Source of the DNA: Xanthomonas euvesicatoria pv. euvesicatoria
Lineage (GTDB): Bacteria; Pseudomonadota; Gammaproteobacteria; Xanthomonadales; Xanthomonadaceae
NCBI RefSeq assembly: GCF_020880415.1
Contig: NZ_JAJIUJ010000105.1
Coordinates: 123,265 to 187,264 of the forward strand
Length of the DNA: 64,000 nucleotides
Direction of reading: 5' to 3'
Shown: in pieces, positions 37,497-49,484 of the stretch
Position numbering within the stretch: position 1 is the first letter of the stretch
How the letters are laid out: each line of letters starts with the position of its first letter
Position numbers and translations under genes: made by a program
The notes under the pieces: generated by a model
Database searches by the model: none
Seen by the model: the letters and a program-made list of their open reading frames with translations, nothing else
Told to the model about the DNA's origin: nothing

Positions 37497-38817
37497 GTCC
37501 AGCGCCGATCCGTTACGCCAGCGCCCGGTGGTGATCGCCACCCTTGGCACGCATGGGGACGTGCGCCCGATCATTGCGCTGGCCCTTGGCCTGCAGCGGC
37601 GCGGTTATCCGGCGCGGGTGCTGACCAGTTCCAACTTCGAGTCGTTGATCCGTGCGCACGGCCTGGAATTCTTCCCGCTCAGCGGCGATCTCCAGCAACT
37701 GTTGCACGACCATCCGGACGTTGCCGAGATGCGCGGTGCCCCTGGCATCTTGCGCAAGAAGTTGCTGGAGTGGGCGCGCGATTGGCCCGCGCAGGGCCGC
37801 GCGGCGTGTGCCGATGCCGGCTTGATCCTGGGCGTGGGCAGTGCCAGTTTCCTCGTCCATAGCCTGGGCGAGGCGTATGGCGTGCCGGTGGCGTTTGCGC
37901 AGTTGCAGCCGCTCACCGAGTCGCGCCACCTGCCGTTGATGCTGATGCCCAACCTGCGTCTTCCGGGACGTGTCAACGTGGCATTGCATCGCCTGATGCG
38001 CTTTGTCGGCTGGCAGCTGATGCGGCCGGCCTTCAACGATATCGTGCGTCCGGCGTTGGGGCTGCCGGGATATCCGTGGAGCGGTCCGGATCGCAGCGCA
38101 CTACGCGTGATCTACGGCTATAGCGCGCACGTGTGTCCGCGTCCGCCGGACTGGCCGGAGAGCGCGCAGGTGTGCGGCTTCTGGCAGCTGCCGCCGTCGC
38201 AGTGGCAACCGCCGGCCGCGCTGCAGGCGTTTTTGCAGGCCGGGCCGCCGCCGCTGTATATCGGTTTCGGCAGCATGACCAGTAGCGCGGTCGCGCAGCT
38301 CACTGCCACGGTCAAGGCAGCGGTGCGACTGACCGGGCAGCGCGCGTTGCTGGCCAGCGGCTGGGGCGGTCTGGGGGCCGGGGACGCTGTCGCCGATGAT
38401 GCCGAGCGCTTCTTCCATCTGGAACAGGCACCGCACGATTGGCTGTTCCCGCGCGTGGCGGTGGCCGTGCATCACGGTGGCGCCGGCACCAGTGGTGCTG
38501 CGTTGGCGGCGGGCATTCCCTCGGTGGTGCTGCCCTTTGGCTACGACCAGTTGTTCTGGGCCCATTGCCTGGCCCAGCGCGGCGTTGCGCCGCCAGCGCT
38601 GGCGCGTGCGGGGCTGCAGCCCGAAGCCCTGGCCGCTGCCATCCGGCAGGCGGGCACGCCGGCCATGCGTGCGGCTGCGCGCGCACTCGGTCAACGGATC
38701 GGCCAGGAAGACGGCGTCCGCAACGCGGTCGATCAGCTGGAAGCCTGGCAATTGCTTGAACCCGCGGCAGTGACGCCCGCGGCGGCCGCACGGACCGAGC
38801 AGCACGCCATCGCATAA
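37489..38817 (+). CDS. GT1/MGT-type glycosyltransferase
   Basis: A 442-aa protein of the UDP-glucuronosyl/UDP-glucosyl transferase family (GT-B fold, COG1819 type). The N-terminal acceptor domain starts PVVIATLGTHGDVRPIIALALGLQRRGY. The C-terminal donor domain contains YIGFGSMTS, then DWLFPRVAVAVHHGGAGTSG and ALAAGIPSVVLPFGYDQLFW, the classical nucleotide-sugar motif with HHGGAGT. Such enzymes glycosylate lipids, polyketides or peptides, including NRPS products and rhamnolipid- or sterol-like acceptors. It overlaps the NRPS stop codon, implying translational coupling and a shared pathway. No frameshift here. Confidence 0.9.
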   Translation: MPESSADPLRQRPVVIATLGTHGDVRPIIALALGLQRRGYPARVLTSSNFESLIRAHGLEFFPLSGDLQQLLHDHPDVAEMRGAPGILRKKLLEWARDWPAQGRAACADAGLILGVGSASFLVHSLGEAYGVPVAFAQLQPLTESRHLPLMLMPNLRLPGRVNVALHRLMRFVGWQLMRPAFNDIVRPALGLPGYPWSGPDRSALRVIYGYSAHVCPRPPDWPESAQVCGFWQLPPSQWQPPAALQAFLQAGPPPLYIGFGSMTSSAVAQLTATVKAAVRLTGQRALLASGWGGLGAGDAVADDAERFFHLEQAPHDWLFPRVAVAVHHGGAGTSGAALAAGIPSVVLPFGYDQLFWAHCLAQRGVAPPALARAGLQPEALAAAIRQAGTPAMRAAARALGQRIGQEDGVRNAVDQLEAWQLLEPAAVTPAAAARTEQHAIA

Positions 38818-38953
38818 GCATGGCGATGCTGCGCATCCGCCGCAGCGCTGATGCGCGCACTGCGGCGCGGTGGAGCAGTGCGTGGTTGGCGGCGACACCC
38901 TGCGCGCTGCCGGCATGCGGCACAATCGGGCTCCCTCGGTTGATCTGGCCCGC

Positions 38954-40080
38954 ATGCGCTATCCCGCTTTGGACCTGTTGCGTGGCATCGCCATCGTCTG
39001 GGTGATGCTGTTCCATTCGTTCGTGGTCGGCGGGTTGGGTCCGGACTGGGAATGGCTGTCGCGCTACGGCTGGATGGGGGTAGACCTGTTCTTCGTGCTG
39101 AGCGGCTTTTTGATCGGCACCCAGGTGCTGACCCCGCTGTCGCGCGGCAAGCCACTGGACTTCGCCGATTTCTACCTGCGCCGCGCATTCCGCATCCTGC
39201 CGGCGTTTTTGGTGGTGTTGGCGATCTACATGGCATGGCCGGGTTTTCGCGAATCGCCCGGGCTGGCGCCATGGTGGATGTTCCTCACCTTCACCTTGAA
39301 TCTGTTCGTCGATACGCCGAGCAGGCGGCGTTCTCGCACGCATGGTCGCTCTGTGTGGAAGAGCATTTCTATCTGGTGTTTCCGTTGCTGGCCACGTTGT
39401 TGTTGCGGCGTCCATCGGCGGCACGCGTGGTCGCGGTGTGCGTGGTGGTGGTGGTCGCCGGCATCGCGCTGCGCACCAGCGTGTGGCTGCACAACACGGC
39501 GCTGGATCAGATCGGCAGCGGCCAGCAGCGCAACTGGTTTGTCGAAGATCTCTATTACCCCACCTGGAACCGACTGGACGGTTTGCTGGCCGGTGTCGTG
39601 CTGGCAATGACGAAGGTCTTCCGCCCCCGCACATGGCAATGGCTGCAGCAGCGCGGCAACACCTGGGCGCTGGCCGGTGTGGCCATGCTGGCACTGGCGA
39701 TGTGGTTGTTCCGCGAGCGCACCGGTTTGATCGGCAACGCGGTGGGCTGGCCGGTGCTTTCGCTGGGGCTGGCCTTGCTGGTATTGGCAGGCACCGCGAC
39801 CGACAGCGCACTGGGCCGGCTACGGGTGCCGGGTGCCGCCTGGTTGGCCGCCATTTCCTACAGCGTGTATCTGACCCACAAGGAGATGTTCCATGTGACC
39901 CAGGGCTGGCTCGGCGCCACGCTGGACGGACGTGGCATCCTGGCCTTTGCAGTGTATGGCGTGGTGGCGCTGGCGGCGGGTGCGCTGCTGCATTACATGG
40001 TGGAACGTCCGTTCCTGCAGCTGCGCGGCGCGTTGCTGCGGCGGCGCGCAGCCGTGCGCCGCGATGCCGAACTTGCGTGA
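38954..40080 (+). pseudogene. OafA/YrhL-type membrane acyltransferase, frameshifted
   Basis: An acyltransferase-3 family membrane protein split by one missing base. The first frame (38954 to about 39313) encodes MRYPALDLLRGIAIVWVMLFHS with the catalytic His of this family, GVDLFFVLSGFLIG and FYLRRAFRILPAF. The second frame (about 39313-40080) continues YAEQAAFSHAWSLCVEEHFYLVFPL and further helices, ending VERPFLQLRGALL. Restoring one T in GAT-TAC (39311-39315) rebuilds a protein of about 375 residues. Such proteins O-acylate sugars of LPS or secondary metabolites. It follows the NRPS and glycosyltransferase genes and probably tailors their product. Confidence 0.8.
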
Positions 40081-40198
40081 TGCGATGGTGCGGAGAACGG
40101 CGAGCGTGCACGGGTGGCGGCGTGGCGGCCGCCGCTGCAGCACCTGGTGTCGGGCAACCGGTCTGCGCAGTTGCTGCGACCATGCAGCGCTGATGTAA

Positions 40199-40227
40199 CG
40201 AAAAGCCGCGCAGTGCGCGGCTTTTCG
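40199..40227. terminator. Bidirectional terminator
   Basis: A perfect 13-bp inverted repeat (CGAAAAGCCGCGC / GCGCGGCTTTTCG) with an AGT loop between the plus-strand acyltransferase and the minus-strand ydfG-like gene. A-rich and T-rich flanks suit both directions. Confidence 0.75.
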
Positions 40228-40326
40228 ATGCTTCGTTCGATGCTCGGAAGGGCTTGCGCGGCGCAGCGGGGGGTGCGGCTGGCGCGCTGCACGCCCACCG
40301 CCTAAGCCCTTGCTTCGGTGCACGCC

Positions 40327-41654
<1,328 letters not shown>

Positions 41655-41660
41655 GGGCGT

Positions 41661-42545
41661 TTACTGCGCCTTGATCGCAATGGCGGACAGGCCACTGCCG
41701 GTGAGCTTCTGCTTGGCCTCGGCCAGTTCGCTGGCACTGCCATAGGGCCCCATGCGCACGCGGTAGACCGTCTTGCCGCTGATGTCGGCCGATTCCACGC
41801 GTGCGGCCAGGCCCATCATCGCCAGCTTGGCCTTGGTGGATTCGGCATCGCCGGAGGCGCCGAACGAGCCGGCCTGCAGGATGTAGCGGGTGTTGTCGGC
41901 GACCGCCGGCGCTGCAGCCGCGGGCGCTGTTGCAGCGGCGGCGGTTGCAGCGGGCTTGGGCGCGGCAGCGGCCGGTGTGGTGAGTGCGGCGGTGCTGGCC
42001 GGAGCCGGCGTGGCGGCCGGGCGTGCCGGTGCGGTTTCCGGCAGCGGCTTGGGTGCGCTGGCGGCGGTTTCCTTCAACGGCGTCGGGACGCTGGCCGCCG
42101 GTGTGGCGGCTGCCACGCTGGCGCCGGGTGCGGGGGGCACGGGTTTGCCTTCCAGCGCCGCACGCGCACGCGCGGCCTCTTCGGCGCGCGCGCTGGCCGC
42201 CAGTTCGGCATCGGACATCTGCACTTCCTTGCCGGGCAGCAAGGTGTAGAAGTCGTACTGGGTCTGCGCATCGCCGGGTTTGGCCTGCGGCTTGGGCGGC
42301 TGCGCGCTGGGCTTGGGCAGTTCGGCCGGCGTGTCCACGTCGGCATCGGCCACCGGCTCGGGCTGCGCATCCGGATTGGCACGCGGGCCCACGCGCAGGA
42401 AACCGTCGCCGTCCTTCTTGAACAGGTTGGGTGCGGCCAGGAAGATCACTGCCGCAATCGCGGCGCCAGCCACCAGCCACACCCAACCGGGGGTGCCATT
42501 GCTGGTGTTGCGCCGGGCCTGACTCTTACCGCGTCGTGCTGCCAT
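41661..42545 (-). CDS. SPOR-domain cell-division protein (FtsN-like)
   Basis: A 294-aa bitopic membrane protein. The short basic cytoplasmic N-terminus (MAARRGKSQARR) is followed by one TM helix at about 21-42 (WVWLVAGAAIAAVIFLAA) and a long Pro/Ala-rich periplasmic linker (about 60-215) rich in PAAAPAP-type repeats. The C-terminal SPOR domain (about 218-292) contains YILQAGSFGASGDAESTKAKL and VYRVRMGPYGSASELAEAK. SPOR domains bind denuded glycan strands at the septum; FtsN activates septal synthesis. argS is upstream on the same strand, as commonly seen for ftsN-like genes. Confidence 0.85.
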   Translation of the reverse strand: MAARRGKSQARRNTSNGTPGWVWLVAGAAIAAVIFLAAPNLFKKDGDGFLRVGPRANPDAQPEPVADADVDTPAELPKPSAQPPKPQAKPGDAQTQYDFYTLLPGKEVQMSDAELAASARAEEAARARAALEGKPVPPAPGASVAAATPAASVPTPLKETAASAPKPLPETAPARPAATPAPASTAALTTPAAAAPKPAATAAAATAPAAAAPAVADNTRYILQAGSFGASGDAESTKAKLAMMGLAARVESADISGKTVYRVRMGPYGSASELAEAKQKLTGSGLSAIAIKAQ

Positions 42546-42724
42546 CTACCACTTCTCCGAATCGTGTCGTTGCGGGCCCGCTGGCCCGGCTTGCTGTGGC
42601 AATGCGCGCCGCTGCGCTGATTGCCCGGTGAGCGCCATCGGCGCCCGAGGTGGCAGGCCGGCGCCTGCCGCAGTGCCACGCGCTGCGCCGCTGCCTGCGC
42701 CGGCACCCGGGAGCTGCCGCCTGT

Positions 42725-44413
42725 CTACATCTTTTCCGGAGCGCTGACGCCGAGCAGTTCCAGGCCATTGGCCAGCACCTGTTGGGTGGCGACCGCCAGG
42801 GTGAGCTTGGCGTCGCGCTCGGCGGCATCGTCCACCAGCACCTTGCTGTTGTGATACCACGTGTGGAAGGCGTGCGCCAATTCACGCAGGTATTGCGCGA
42901 TCTGGTACGGCTCCAGCGCCTGGCCGGCGATTTCCACCACTTCCGGGTAACGCGACAGCTCCAGCATCACCGCCAGCGAGTGTTCGTCGTCCAGGCATGC
43001 GAGCTCGGCCAGGCCGTGGGCCTGGTCGTACTTGTAGCCCTTTTCCTGCGCCTGGCGCAGCACGCTGCACACCCGCGCATGCGCGTACTGCACGTAGAAC
43101 ACGGGGTTGTCGTTGCTTTGCGCGCGCGCCAGGTCGATATCGAAGGTCAGCTGCGAATCGGGCTTGCGCGCGATCAGGAACCAGCGCACCGCATCGGCGC
43201 TGGTTTCTTCGATCAGGTCGCGCAGGGTGACGTAGCTGCCGGCGCGCTTGGACAGCTTCACTTCCTCGCCGCCGCGCATCACCGTGACCATCTGGTGCAG
43301 CACGTATTCCGGCCAGCCTTGCGGGATGCCCAGTTCCATCGCCTGCAGGCCGGCGCGCACGCGCGTCAGCGAGCCGTGGTGGTCGGCGCCCAGTTCGGTG
43401 ATGGCGCGCTCGTAGCCGCGTTGCCACTTGGTCAGGTGATAGGCCACGTCCGGCACGAAGTAGGTGTAGGTGCCGTCGGACTTGCGCATGACGCGGTCCT
43501 TGTCGTCGCCGAAGTCGGTGGACTTCAGCCACAGCGCGCCGCCTTCTTCGTAGGTATGGCCGGAGGCGATCAGCTTCTGCACCGCTTCTTCGACCTTGCC
43601 GTCCTTGTACAGCGAGCTTTCCAGGAAGTAGATGTCGAAATCGACCCGGAACGCGGCCAGGTCGTGGTTTTGCTCGTTACGCAGGTACGCCACCGCGAAG
43701 CGACGGATCGATTCGAGATCGGCTGGGTCTTTGGTGCCGGTGACCAGATGGCCTTCCAGGTCGACGGTGTCGCCGGCCAGGTAGGCACTGGCCACATCGG
43801 CGATGTAGTCGCCGCGGTAGCCGTTTTCCGGCCAGCCGTCGCTGTCGGGGGTGAGCCCCTGCGCGCGTGCCTGGACCGACAGCGCCAGGTTCTCGATCTG
43901 CACGCCGGCATCGTTGTAGTAGAACTCGCGCTTGACGTTCCAGCCGTTGGCGTCGAGCACGCGCGCCAGGCTGTCGCCGATCGCCGCGGCGCGGCCGTGG
44001 CCGACATGCAGCGGGCCGGTCGGGTTGGCCGAGACGTATTCCACGCCCACCGAACGGCCGTTGCCGGCCAGCCCGCGGCCGTAGTCGTGGCCTTGCTTGA
44101 TCACATGCGCCACTTGGCGCTGATACGCGGTGGGGGCCAGATGGAAATTGATGAAGCCCGGACCGGCGATGTCCACCTTGGCTACGTCGTCGCTGGCCGG
44201 CAGCGCGGCAACCAGCGCCTGCGCCAGTGCGCGCGGATTGCTGCGCGCAGCCTTGGCCAGCAGCATCGCGGCATTGGTGGCGAAGTCGCCGTGCTCGCGG
44301 GTCTTGGGTCGCTCGACCACAAAATCCGGCGGCAGGGTGTCGGCGGGCAGGGTGCCATTGGCGCGCAAGGCTTCAATGCCTTGGCCGATCAGTGCGCGGA
44401 GTAGGGCTTTCAC
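42725..44413 (-). CDS. argS: Arginyl-tRNA synthetase
   Basis: A 562-aa class I aminoacyl-tRNA synthetase. The Add-1 N-terminal domain is followed by the HIGH-like motif in [16 protein letters not shown], the catalytic core, a KMSKS-like [12 protein letters not shown] and the C-terminal DALR anticodon-binding domain ([13 protein letters not shown], then [22 protein letters not shown]). The start is the GTG at 44413 ([12 protein letters not shown]), which gives the length I expect for Xanthomonas ArgRS; the ORF extends seven codons to a TTG. Essential for charging tRNA-Arg. Confidence 0.93.
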
Positions 44414-44500
44414 GTGGGATCTGCTTGGAACCAAACCAGCGATTTTACCCGACCGCGCGGCGCAGGGTCCGACCGATGGTTCAGGTCAGCGCACCACTGC

Positions 44501-45178
44501 TCATTCCAGCCAGCCGCGCTCGGCGAACGACACCGGTCGACCATCGCCGATGACGAAATGGTCCAGCAGGCGGATATCCACCAGCTCCAGGCTGTCCAGC
44601 AGCCGCTTGGTGACCGCGCGGTCGGCCTCGGAGGGCTCCGGATTACCCGACGGGTGGTTATGCCCGACGATCACCGCCGCCGCGTTGTGCAGCAGCGCCC
44701 GCCGGACCACTTCGCGCGGGTGGATGTCGGCCCCGTCGATGGTGCCGGTGAACAGTTCCTCGAAGGCGATGGCGCGGTGGCGGTTGTCCAGGAACAGCGC
44801 GGCGAACACTTCATAGGCCCGCGCGCGCAGCCGCTGCGAGAAATAGCGGCCCACGCTGGGCGGGTCGCTGAGCGCCTCGCCGCGCTCCAGCGCGCTCATC
44901 AGGTGCCGCTGGGCCAGCTCCATCGCGGCGGCAAGCTTGCAGGCCGAGGCCGGGCCCAGCCCGGGCAGGCGCGCCAGCGTCTTGGCCGGGCGGTCCAGCA
45001 ACAGACGCAGCGGGCCGTGCCGGTGCAGCAGATCGCGCGCGGTCTGCACCGCATCCTGGCCGCGCAGGCCGGAGCCGACGAAGATCGCCAGCAGCTCGGC
45101 ATCGGACAAGGCGGTGGCCCCGCGCGCCAGAAGTTTCTCGCGCGGGCGTTCGTGGGTGGGCCAGTCGTGTATGTGCAT
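44501..45178 (-). CDS. radC: RadC-family JAB domain protein
   Basis: A 225-aa protein. The N-terminal UPF0758/HhH region ([23 protein letters not shown] and [21 protein letters not shown]) precedes a JAMM-like metalloprotease-fold domain with the metal ligands in [16 protein letters not shown] and Glu in [11 protein letters not shown]. RadC was named for DNA repair but its real function is unsettled; JAB proteins may act as nucleases or peptidases. The ATG at 45178 removes 18 N-terminal codons that lie outside the conserved domain. Divergent from coaBC, the arrangement found in many proteobacteria. Confidence 0.92.
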   Translation of the reverse strand: MHIHDWPTHERPREKLLARGATALSDAELLAIFVGSGLRGQDAVQTARDLLHRHGPLRLLLDRPAKTLARLPGLGPASACKLAAAMELAQRHLMSALERGEALSDPPSVGRYFSQRLRARAYEVFAALFLDNRHRAIAFEELFTGTIDGADIHPREVVRRALLHNAAAVIVGHNHPSGNPEPSEADRAVTKRLLDSLELVDIRLLDHFVIGDGRPVSFAERGWLE

Positions 45179-45274
45179 ATGGCGAGATTGCCGGTGCTCA
45201 TCGCCGACGCCCATCAGGCCAAGCGGAGGCATCGGCTAATCTAGTTGTCCTTGTAACCGTAGGACGACCCCGAC

Positions 45275-46549
45275 GTGATCGGCTCCACTCAGGCCCGCCC
45301 CCTGGACGGACAGCGTTTGCTGCTGTGCGTCGGCGGAGGCATCGCCGCTTACAAATCGCTCGAACTGGTCCGTCGCCTGCGCGACGCCGGTGCGCAGGTG
45401 CAGGTCGCCATGACCGGCGGTGCGCAACAATTCGTCACCCCGCTGAGCTTCCAGGCATTGTCCGGGCAGCCCACCCGCACCACGCTGTGGGACAGCGCCG
45501 CCGAGCAGGCGATGGGCCACATCGAACTTGCGCGCTGGGCCGACCGGGTGATCGTTGCCCCGGCGACCGCCGACCTGCTGGCGCGTCTGGCGCATGGTCT
45601 GGCCGACGATCTGGTCACCACGCTGTGCCTGGCCACGACCGCGCCGCTGACCGTGGCGCCGGCCATGAACCACCGCATGTGGCTGCATCCGGCCACCCAG
45701 GCCAACATCGCCACCCTGCGTGCGCGGGGGGTGGCGGTGGTGGGCCCTGACGACGGCCCGCTGGCGGAGGGCGAATCCGGCCCCGGCCGGCTGGCCGAAC
45801 CGGCCGCGATCCTTGCGGCGCTGGCCGGCGGCGCGGCGGTCGCCAGCGCAGCCCCGGAGGGCACCAAGAGCGTTGCCGCGCCCGTGTTCATCCCCAGCAG
45901 CACCCAGCTGGAAGGCCTGCGCATCGTGATCAGCGCCGGCCCCACCTTCGAGGACCTGGACCCGGTGCGCTACGTCGGCAACCGCAGCAGCGGCAAGATG
46001 GCCTACGCCCTGGCCGCCGCCGCTGCCAGGCAGGGTGCCGATGTGGTGCTGGTCAGCGGGCCGGTGCATCAGACCACCCCGGAGGGCGTGCAGCGCATCG
46101 ACGTGCGCTCGGCCGCGCAGATGCGCGACGCGGTGCTGGGTGCATTCCCGGCCGACATCTACATCGGCGCTGCCGCCGTGGCCGACTACACCCCCAAGCG
46201 GGTGGTGTCGCAAAAGATCAAGAAGACCGGCGAAACGTTGACCCTGGAGCTGGTACGCACCCCAGACATCCTGTCCGAGGTCGCCGCGCAGACCGGGGCG
46301 CTGAAACTGGTGGTCGGTTTTGCTGCCGAAACGCACGATGTGGAGCATTACGCCCGTGGCAAGCTGGCGGCCAAGCGGCTGGACCTGATCATCGCCAACC
46401 AGGTGGGGATCGAAGGCGGCGGATTCGAAAGCGACAACAACGCAGCCACGGCCTATTGGCAGGGCGGCGAGCGTGTGTTCCCCAGCAGCAGCAAGACCGA
46501 GTTGGCAGACCAACTGCTGGCCCTGATCGCGGAGAGATTGCAGGCATGA
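45275..46549 (+). CDS. coaBC: Bifunctional phosphopantothenoylcysteine decarboxylase / synthase
   Basis: A 424-aa coenzyme A biosynthetic enzyme (Dfp). The N-terminal CoaC flavoprotein half has [21 protein letters not shown], a catalytic-His region [24 protein letters not shown] and the substrate-binding PAMNHRMW. The C-terminal CoaB half has [24 protein letters not shown], the dimer-lysine region KIKKTGETL and LVVGFAAET. It joins cysteine to 4'-phosphopantothenate with CTP and decarboxylates the product. The start is GTG 45275. Its TGA overlaps the dut ATG. Confidence 0.95.
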   Translation: MIGSTQARPLDGQRLLLCVGGGIAAYKSLELVRRLRDAGAQVQVAMTGGAQQFVTPLSFQALSGQPTRTTLWDSAAEQAMGHIELARWADRVIVAPATADLLARLAHGLADDLVTTLCLATTAPLTVAPAMNHRMWLHPATQANIATLRARGVAVVGPDDGPLAEGESGPGRLAEPAAILAALAGGAAVASAAPEGTKSVAAPVFIPSSTQLEGLRIVISAGPTFEDLDPVRYVGNRSSGKMAYALAAAAARQGADVVLVSGPVHQTTPEGVQRIDVRSAAQMRDAVLGAFPADIYIGAAAVADYTPKRVVSQKIKKTGETLTLELVRTPDILSEVAAQTGALKLVVGFAAETHDVEHYARGKLAAKRLDLIIANQVGIEGGGFESDNNAATAYWQGGERVFPSSSKTELADQLLALIAERLQA

Positions 46550-47013
46550 GCCCCCCAACCCAGTCCTTGCAGGTGAAGTTGCTCGACCCGCGCTTCGGCG
46601 ATCTGTGGCCGCTGCCGGCCTACGCCACCGAATCCAGCGCCGGCATGGACCTGCGCGCCGCGCTGGAGGCGCCGATGACGCTGCAGCCGGGCGATGCGGC
46701 GCTGATCCCCAGCGGTATCGCGATCCATCTGGCCGACCCGCAGCTGTGCGCGGTGATCCTGCCGCGCTCGGGGTTGGGCCATCGCCACGGCATCGTGCTC
46801 GGCAACGGCACCGGTTTGATCGATGCCGATTACCAGGGGCCGCTGCTGATCAGCACCTGGAATCGCGGCCGCGAGGCCTTCACCATCGAGCCGGGCGACC
46901 GCATCGCGCAGCTGGTGATCCTGCCGATCGTGCGTATGGGCTTGCAAGTGGTGGATACTTTCGTCGACAGCGCGCGGGGAGCGGGTGGATTCGGCCACAC
47001 CGGCGTGCGCTGA
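46546..47013 (+). CDS. dut: Deoxyuridine triphosphatase
   Basis: A 155-aa dUTPase. All five family motifs are visible: motif 1 [10 protein letters not shown], motif 2 [13 protein letters not shown], motif 3 [14 protein letters not shown] with the catalytic Asp, motif 4 [13 protein letters not shown], and motif 5 [10 protein letters not shown], the C-terminal P-loop-like flap. It hydrolyses dUTP to dUMP, keeping uracil out of DNA and feeding thymidylate synthesis. ATGA overlap with coaBC; the phosphomannomutase gene follows 13 bp later. Confidence 0.95.
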   Translation: MSPPTQSLQVKLLDPRFGDLWPLPAYATESSAGMDLRAALEAPMTLQPGDAALIPSGIAIHLADPQLCAVILPRSGLGHRHGIVLGNGTGLIDADYQGPLLISTWNRGREAFTIEPGDRIAQLVILPIVRMGLQVVDTFVDSARGAGGFGHTGVR

Positions 47014-47026
47014 CAGGGGAAATTAC

Positions 47027-49372
47027 ATGAGCAAGGCGAACGAGCGCAGGCAGGGGATGTCCAGCGTGCGTACGAGTGGTCCGGTGTTGGGAGGCATGTT
47101 GCTGCTGCTGGCTGCCTGGTTCGGCTGGAACAGTTATGCGCAATGGCGCCAGGACGCGGTGGCGCAAGGGCTGGAGCAGGCGCGCGACCGCGCGGTGCAG
47201 GACGTGGGCCAGGCCATGGCCACCCAGGCCAGCCAGCTCGACGCGGTGCTCAAGCAGCCGCCGGTCATCGCTGCGTTGGCCGGTGGCGACGCGCTGGCGG
47301 CCGCATCGGCCATCCGCGAGCGCTTCAAGGGCGCCGAGGATGTGCAGGTGCTGCCTGGCGACCTTGCCGCGGCCTATGCCAACCCCAAGGATTTCGGTTA
47401 CGCGCGTCTGAGCCTGCTCGAATCGGCGCAGGTGGCCGACCGGGCGCAGGTCCGGGTGGTACGCGAGGCCAAACAAGTCCGCCTGGGCGTGGCTGCCGCG
47501 GTGCGCCTTGGCGGGCAGCCGGCGGTGGCGTATGCGCGGTTGCCGTTACTGCGCCTGACCGGCCCGCTGGATGCAATCGCGGCACCGGACAGCGCCTACC
47601 TGGCCGTGCGCCAGGGCAGCTACAACGTGGCCCAGCAGGGCGATATGGCACTGGCCGATGCGGCCGAAACGCTGGCAAGGCCGCTTGGGACCAGCGGCTT
47701 GCGCGTGGCTGCGGCGGTGCCGCAAGGCGACAGCGGCCCACTGGGCCTGGGCGCCGTCGGTTGCGCCATCGTGGCGGCATTGCTGCTGATCATTGCGGTA
47801 CTGCTGGTGCTGGCCAGCCGGGGTCAGGTGGCCTTGCCACGGCGCCGGGTTGCCGACCAATCCGGCGCCGATGAACCCACCTTCAGTCAGAGCCTGCAGC
47901 ACGACGCCAGCGTTGCCAGCGAGGCACGCGCGCTGGACGCCGAGGCACCGCCGGCACCGCCAGCGCTGGTGCCGGCGGTGCAGGTCGCCACCGAGATGTT
48001 CCGTGCCTACGACATCCGCGGCGTGGTCGGTAAGGACCTCAACCCCGGCGTTGCCGCCTTGGTGGGCCAGGCCATCGGCAGCGTGATGCAGGCGCAGGGA
48101 CTGCGCGATGTGGTGGTCGGTCGCGACGGCCGGCTGTCCGGGCCGGAGCTGAGCAACGGCCTGATCGAAGGCCTGCGCCGCGCCGGCTGCAACGTCACCG
48201 ACATCGGCCTGGCACCGACGCCGGTGGTGTACTTCGGCGCCTACGAGCTGCGTGCCGGCAGCTGCGTGGCGGTCACCGGCAGCCACAATCCGCCGGACTA
48301 CAACGGTTTCAAGATCGTGATCGGCGGCGAGACCTTGTCCGGCGCCGCCATCGCCGAACTGCACCAGCGCATCAACGAAGGTCGCCTGCATACCGCCGCC
48401 ACGCCTGGCGAACTGGAACAGCGCGACATCAGCGATGCCTACATCCAGCGTATCGCCGATGACGTCCAGCTCGATCGCCCGATCAAGGTGGTGGTGGACG
48501 CCGGCAACGGCGTGGCCGGTGAGATCGCGCCGCGCCTGCTGGAAGCGATCGGCGCCGAAGTGGTGCCGTTGTACTGCGACATCGATGGCACCTTCCCCAA
48601 CCATCACCCTGATCCGAGCGAGCCGCACAACCTCAACGATCTGGTGAAGATGGTGCAGCGTTTCGATGCGGATATCGGCGTGGCGTTCGATGGCGATGCC
48701 GATCGCCTGGGCGTGGTGACCAAGGAAGGCGCGATGGTGTTCCCCGACCGCCTGCTGATGCTGTTCGCCGCCGATGTCCTGCAGCGCAACCCTGGCGCAT
48801 TGGTCATCTACGACGTGAAGTGCACCGGCAAGCTGTCCGACTACGTGTTGCGCAATGGCGGTAGTCCGCTGATGTGGAAGACCGGGCATTCGCTGATCAA
48901 ATCCAAGATGCGCGAGACCGATGCTGAGCTGGCCGGCGAGATGAGCGGCCACTTCTTCTTCAAGGAGCGCTGGTACGGCTTTGACGACGGCATCTACGCC
49001 GCCGCACGCCTGCTGGAAATCCTGGCCCAGCGCGAGGAAACCCCGTCCGACGTGCTGGACGCCCTGCCCGAGAGCGTCTCCACGCCGGAGATCAAGGTGC
49101 CGGTGGAAGGCGATGCGCATGCGCTGGTGGCGCGCTTTGTCGCGCGTGCGCAGACCGGCGAAGAATCGCCGTTCGAATCGGCGCGGCTGTCGACCATCGA
49201 CGGGCTGCGCGCGGACTTCATCGACGGCTGGGGGCTGGTACGCGCCTCCAATACAACGCCGATCCTGGTGCTGCGGTTCGAAGCCGACAGCGAGGCCGCA
49301 TTGCAGCGGATTCGCACGCTGTTCCGCAACGAACTGCAGACGTTGTTGCCGGAGCATCCATTGGCGTTTTGA
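47027..49372 (+). CDS. Membrane-anchored phosphomannomutase/phosphoglucomutase (AlgC-like with N-terminal extension)
   Basis: A 781-aa protein, about 320 residues longer than soluble AlgC. Residues about 20-42 and 245-270 are TM helices (GGMLLLLAAWFGW; AIVAALLLIIAVLLVLA) bounding a periplasmic sensor-like region of about 200 residues. A linker leads to the alpha-D-phosphohexomutase (about 325-781), with phosphoserine Ser419 in VTGSHNPPDYNG, the Mg loop FDGDADRLG, the sugar loop GEMSGHFFF and the phosphate loop RASNTTPILV. It interconverts mannose-1-P/6-P and glucose-1-P/6-P for exopolysaccharide and LPS. Follows coaBC-dut, the same order as Pseudomonas algC. Confidence 0.92.
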   Translation: MSKANERRQGMSSVRTSGPVLGGMLLLLAAWFGWNSYAQWRQDAVAQGLEQARDRAVQDVGQAMATQASQLDAVLKQPPVIAALAGGDALAAASAIRERFKGAEDVQVLPGDLAAAYANPKDFGYARLSLLESAQVADRAQVRVVREAKQVRLGVAAAVRLGGQPAVAYARLPLLRLTGPLDAIAAPDSAYLAVRQGSYNVAQQGDMALADAAETLARPLGTSGLRVAAAVPQGDSGPLGLGAVGCAIVAALLLIIAVLLVLASRGQVALPRRRVADQSGADEPTFSQSLQHDASVASEARALDAEAPPAPPALVPAVQVATEMFRAYDIRGVVGKDLNPGVAALVGQAIGSVMQAQGLRDVVVGRDGRLSGPELSNGLIEGLRRAGCNVTDIGLAPTPVVYFGAYELRAGSCVAVTGSHNPPDYNGFKIVIGGETLSGAAIAELHQRINEGRLHTAATPGELEQRDISDAYIQRIADDVQLDRPIKVVVDAGNGVAGEIAPRLLEAIGAEVVPLYCDIDGTFPNHHPDPSEPHNLNDLVKMVQRFDADIGVAFDGDADRLGVVTKEGAMVFPDRLLMLFAADVLQRNPGALVIYDVKCTGKLSDYVLRNGGSPLMWKTGHSLIKSKMRETDAELAGEMSGHFFFKERWYGFDDGIYAAARLLEILAQREETPSDVLDALPESVSTPEIKVPVEGDAHALVARFVARAQTGEESPFESARLSTIDGLRADFIDGWGLVRASNTTPILVLRFEADSEAALQRIRTLFRNELQTLLPEHPLAF

Positions 49373-49484
49373 TCGCCGGATGCGCGGACCGTCCGCTGCG
49401 TTGCCTGGGCAGGGGCAGGGGCAGCGCAGCTGGGCCGGCGGGCGACGCGGCGGGCCGTTATCCGGCTCGCTTCGGTGTACGCGA

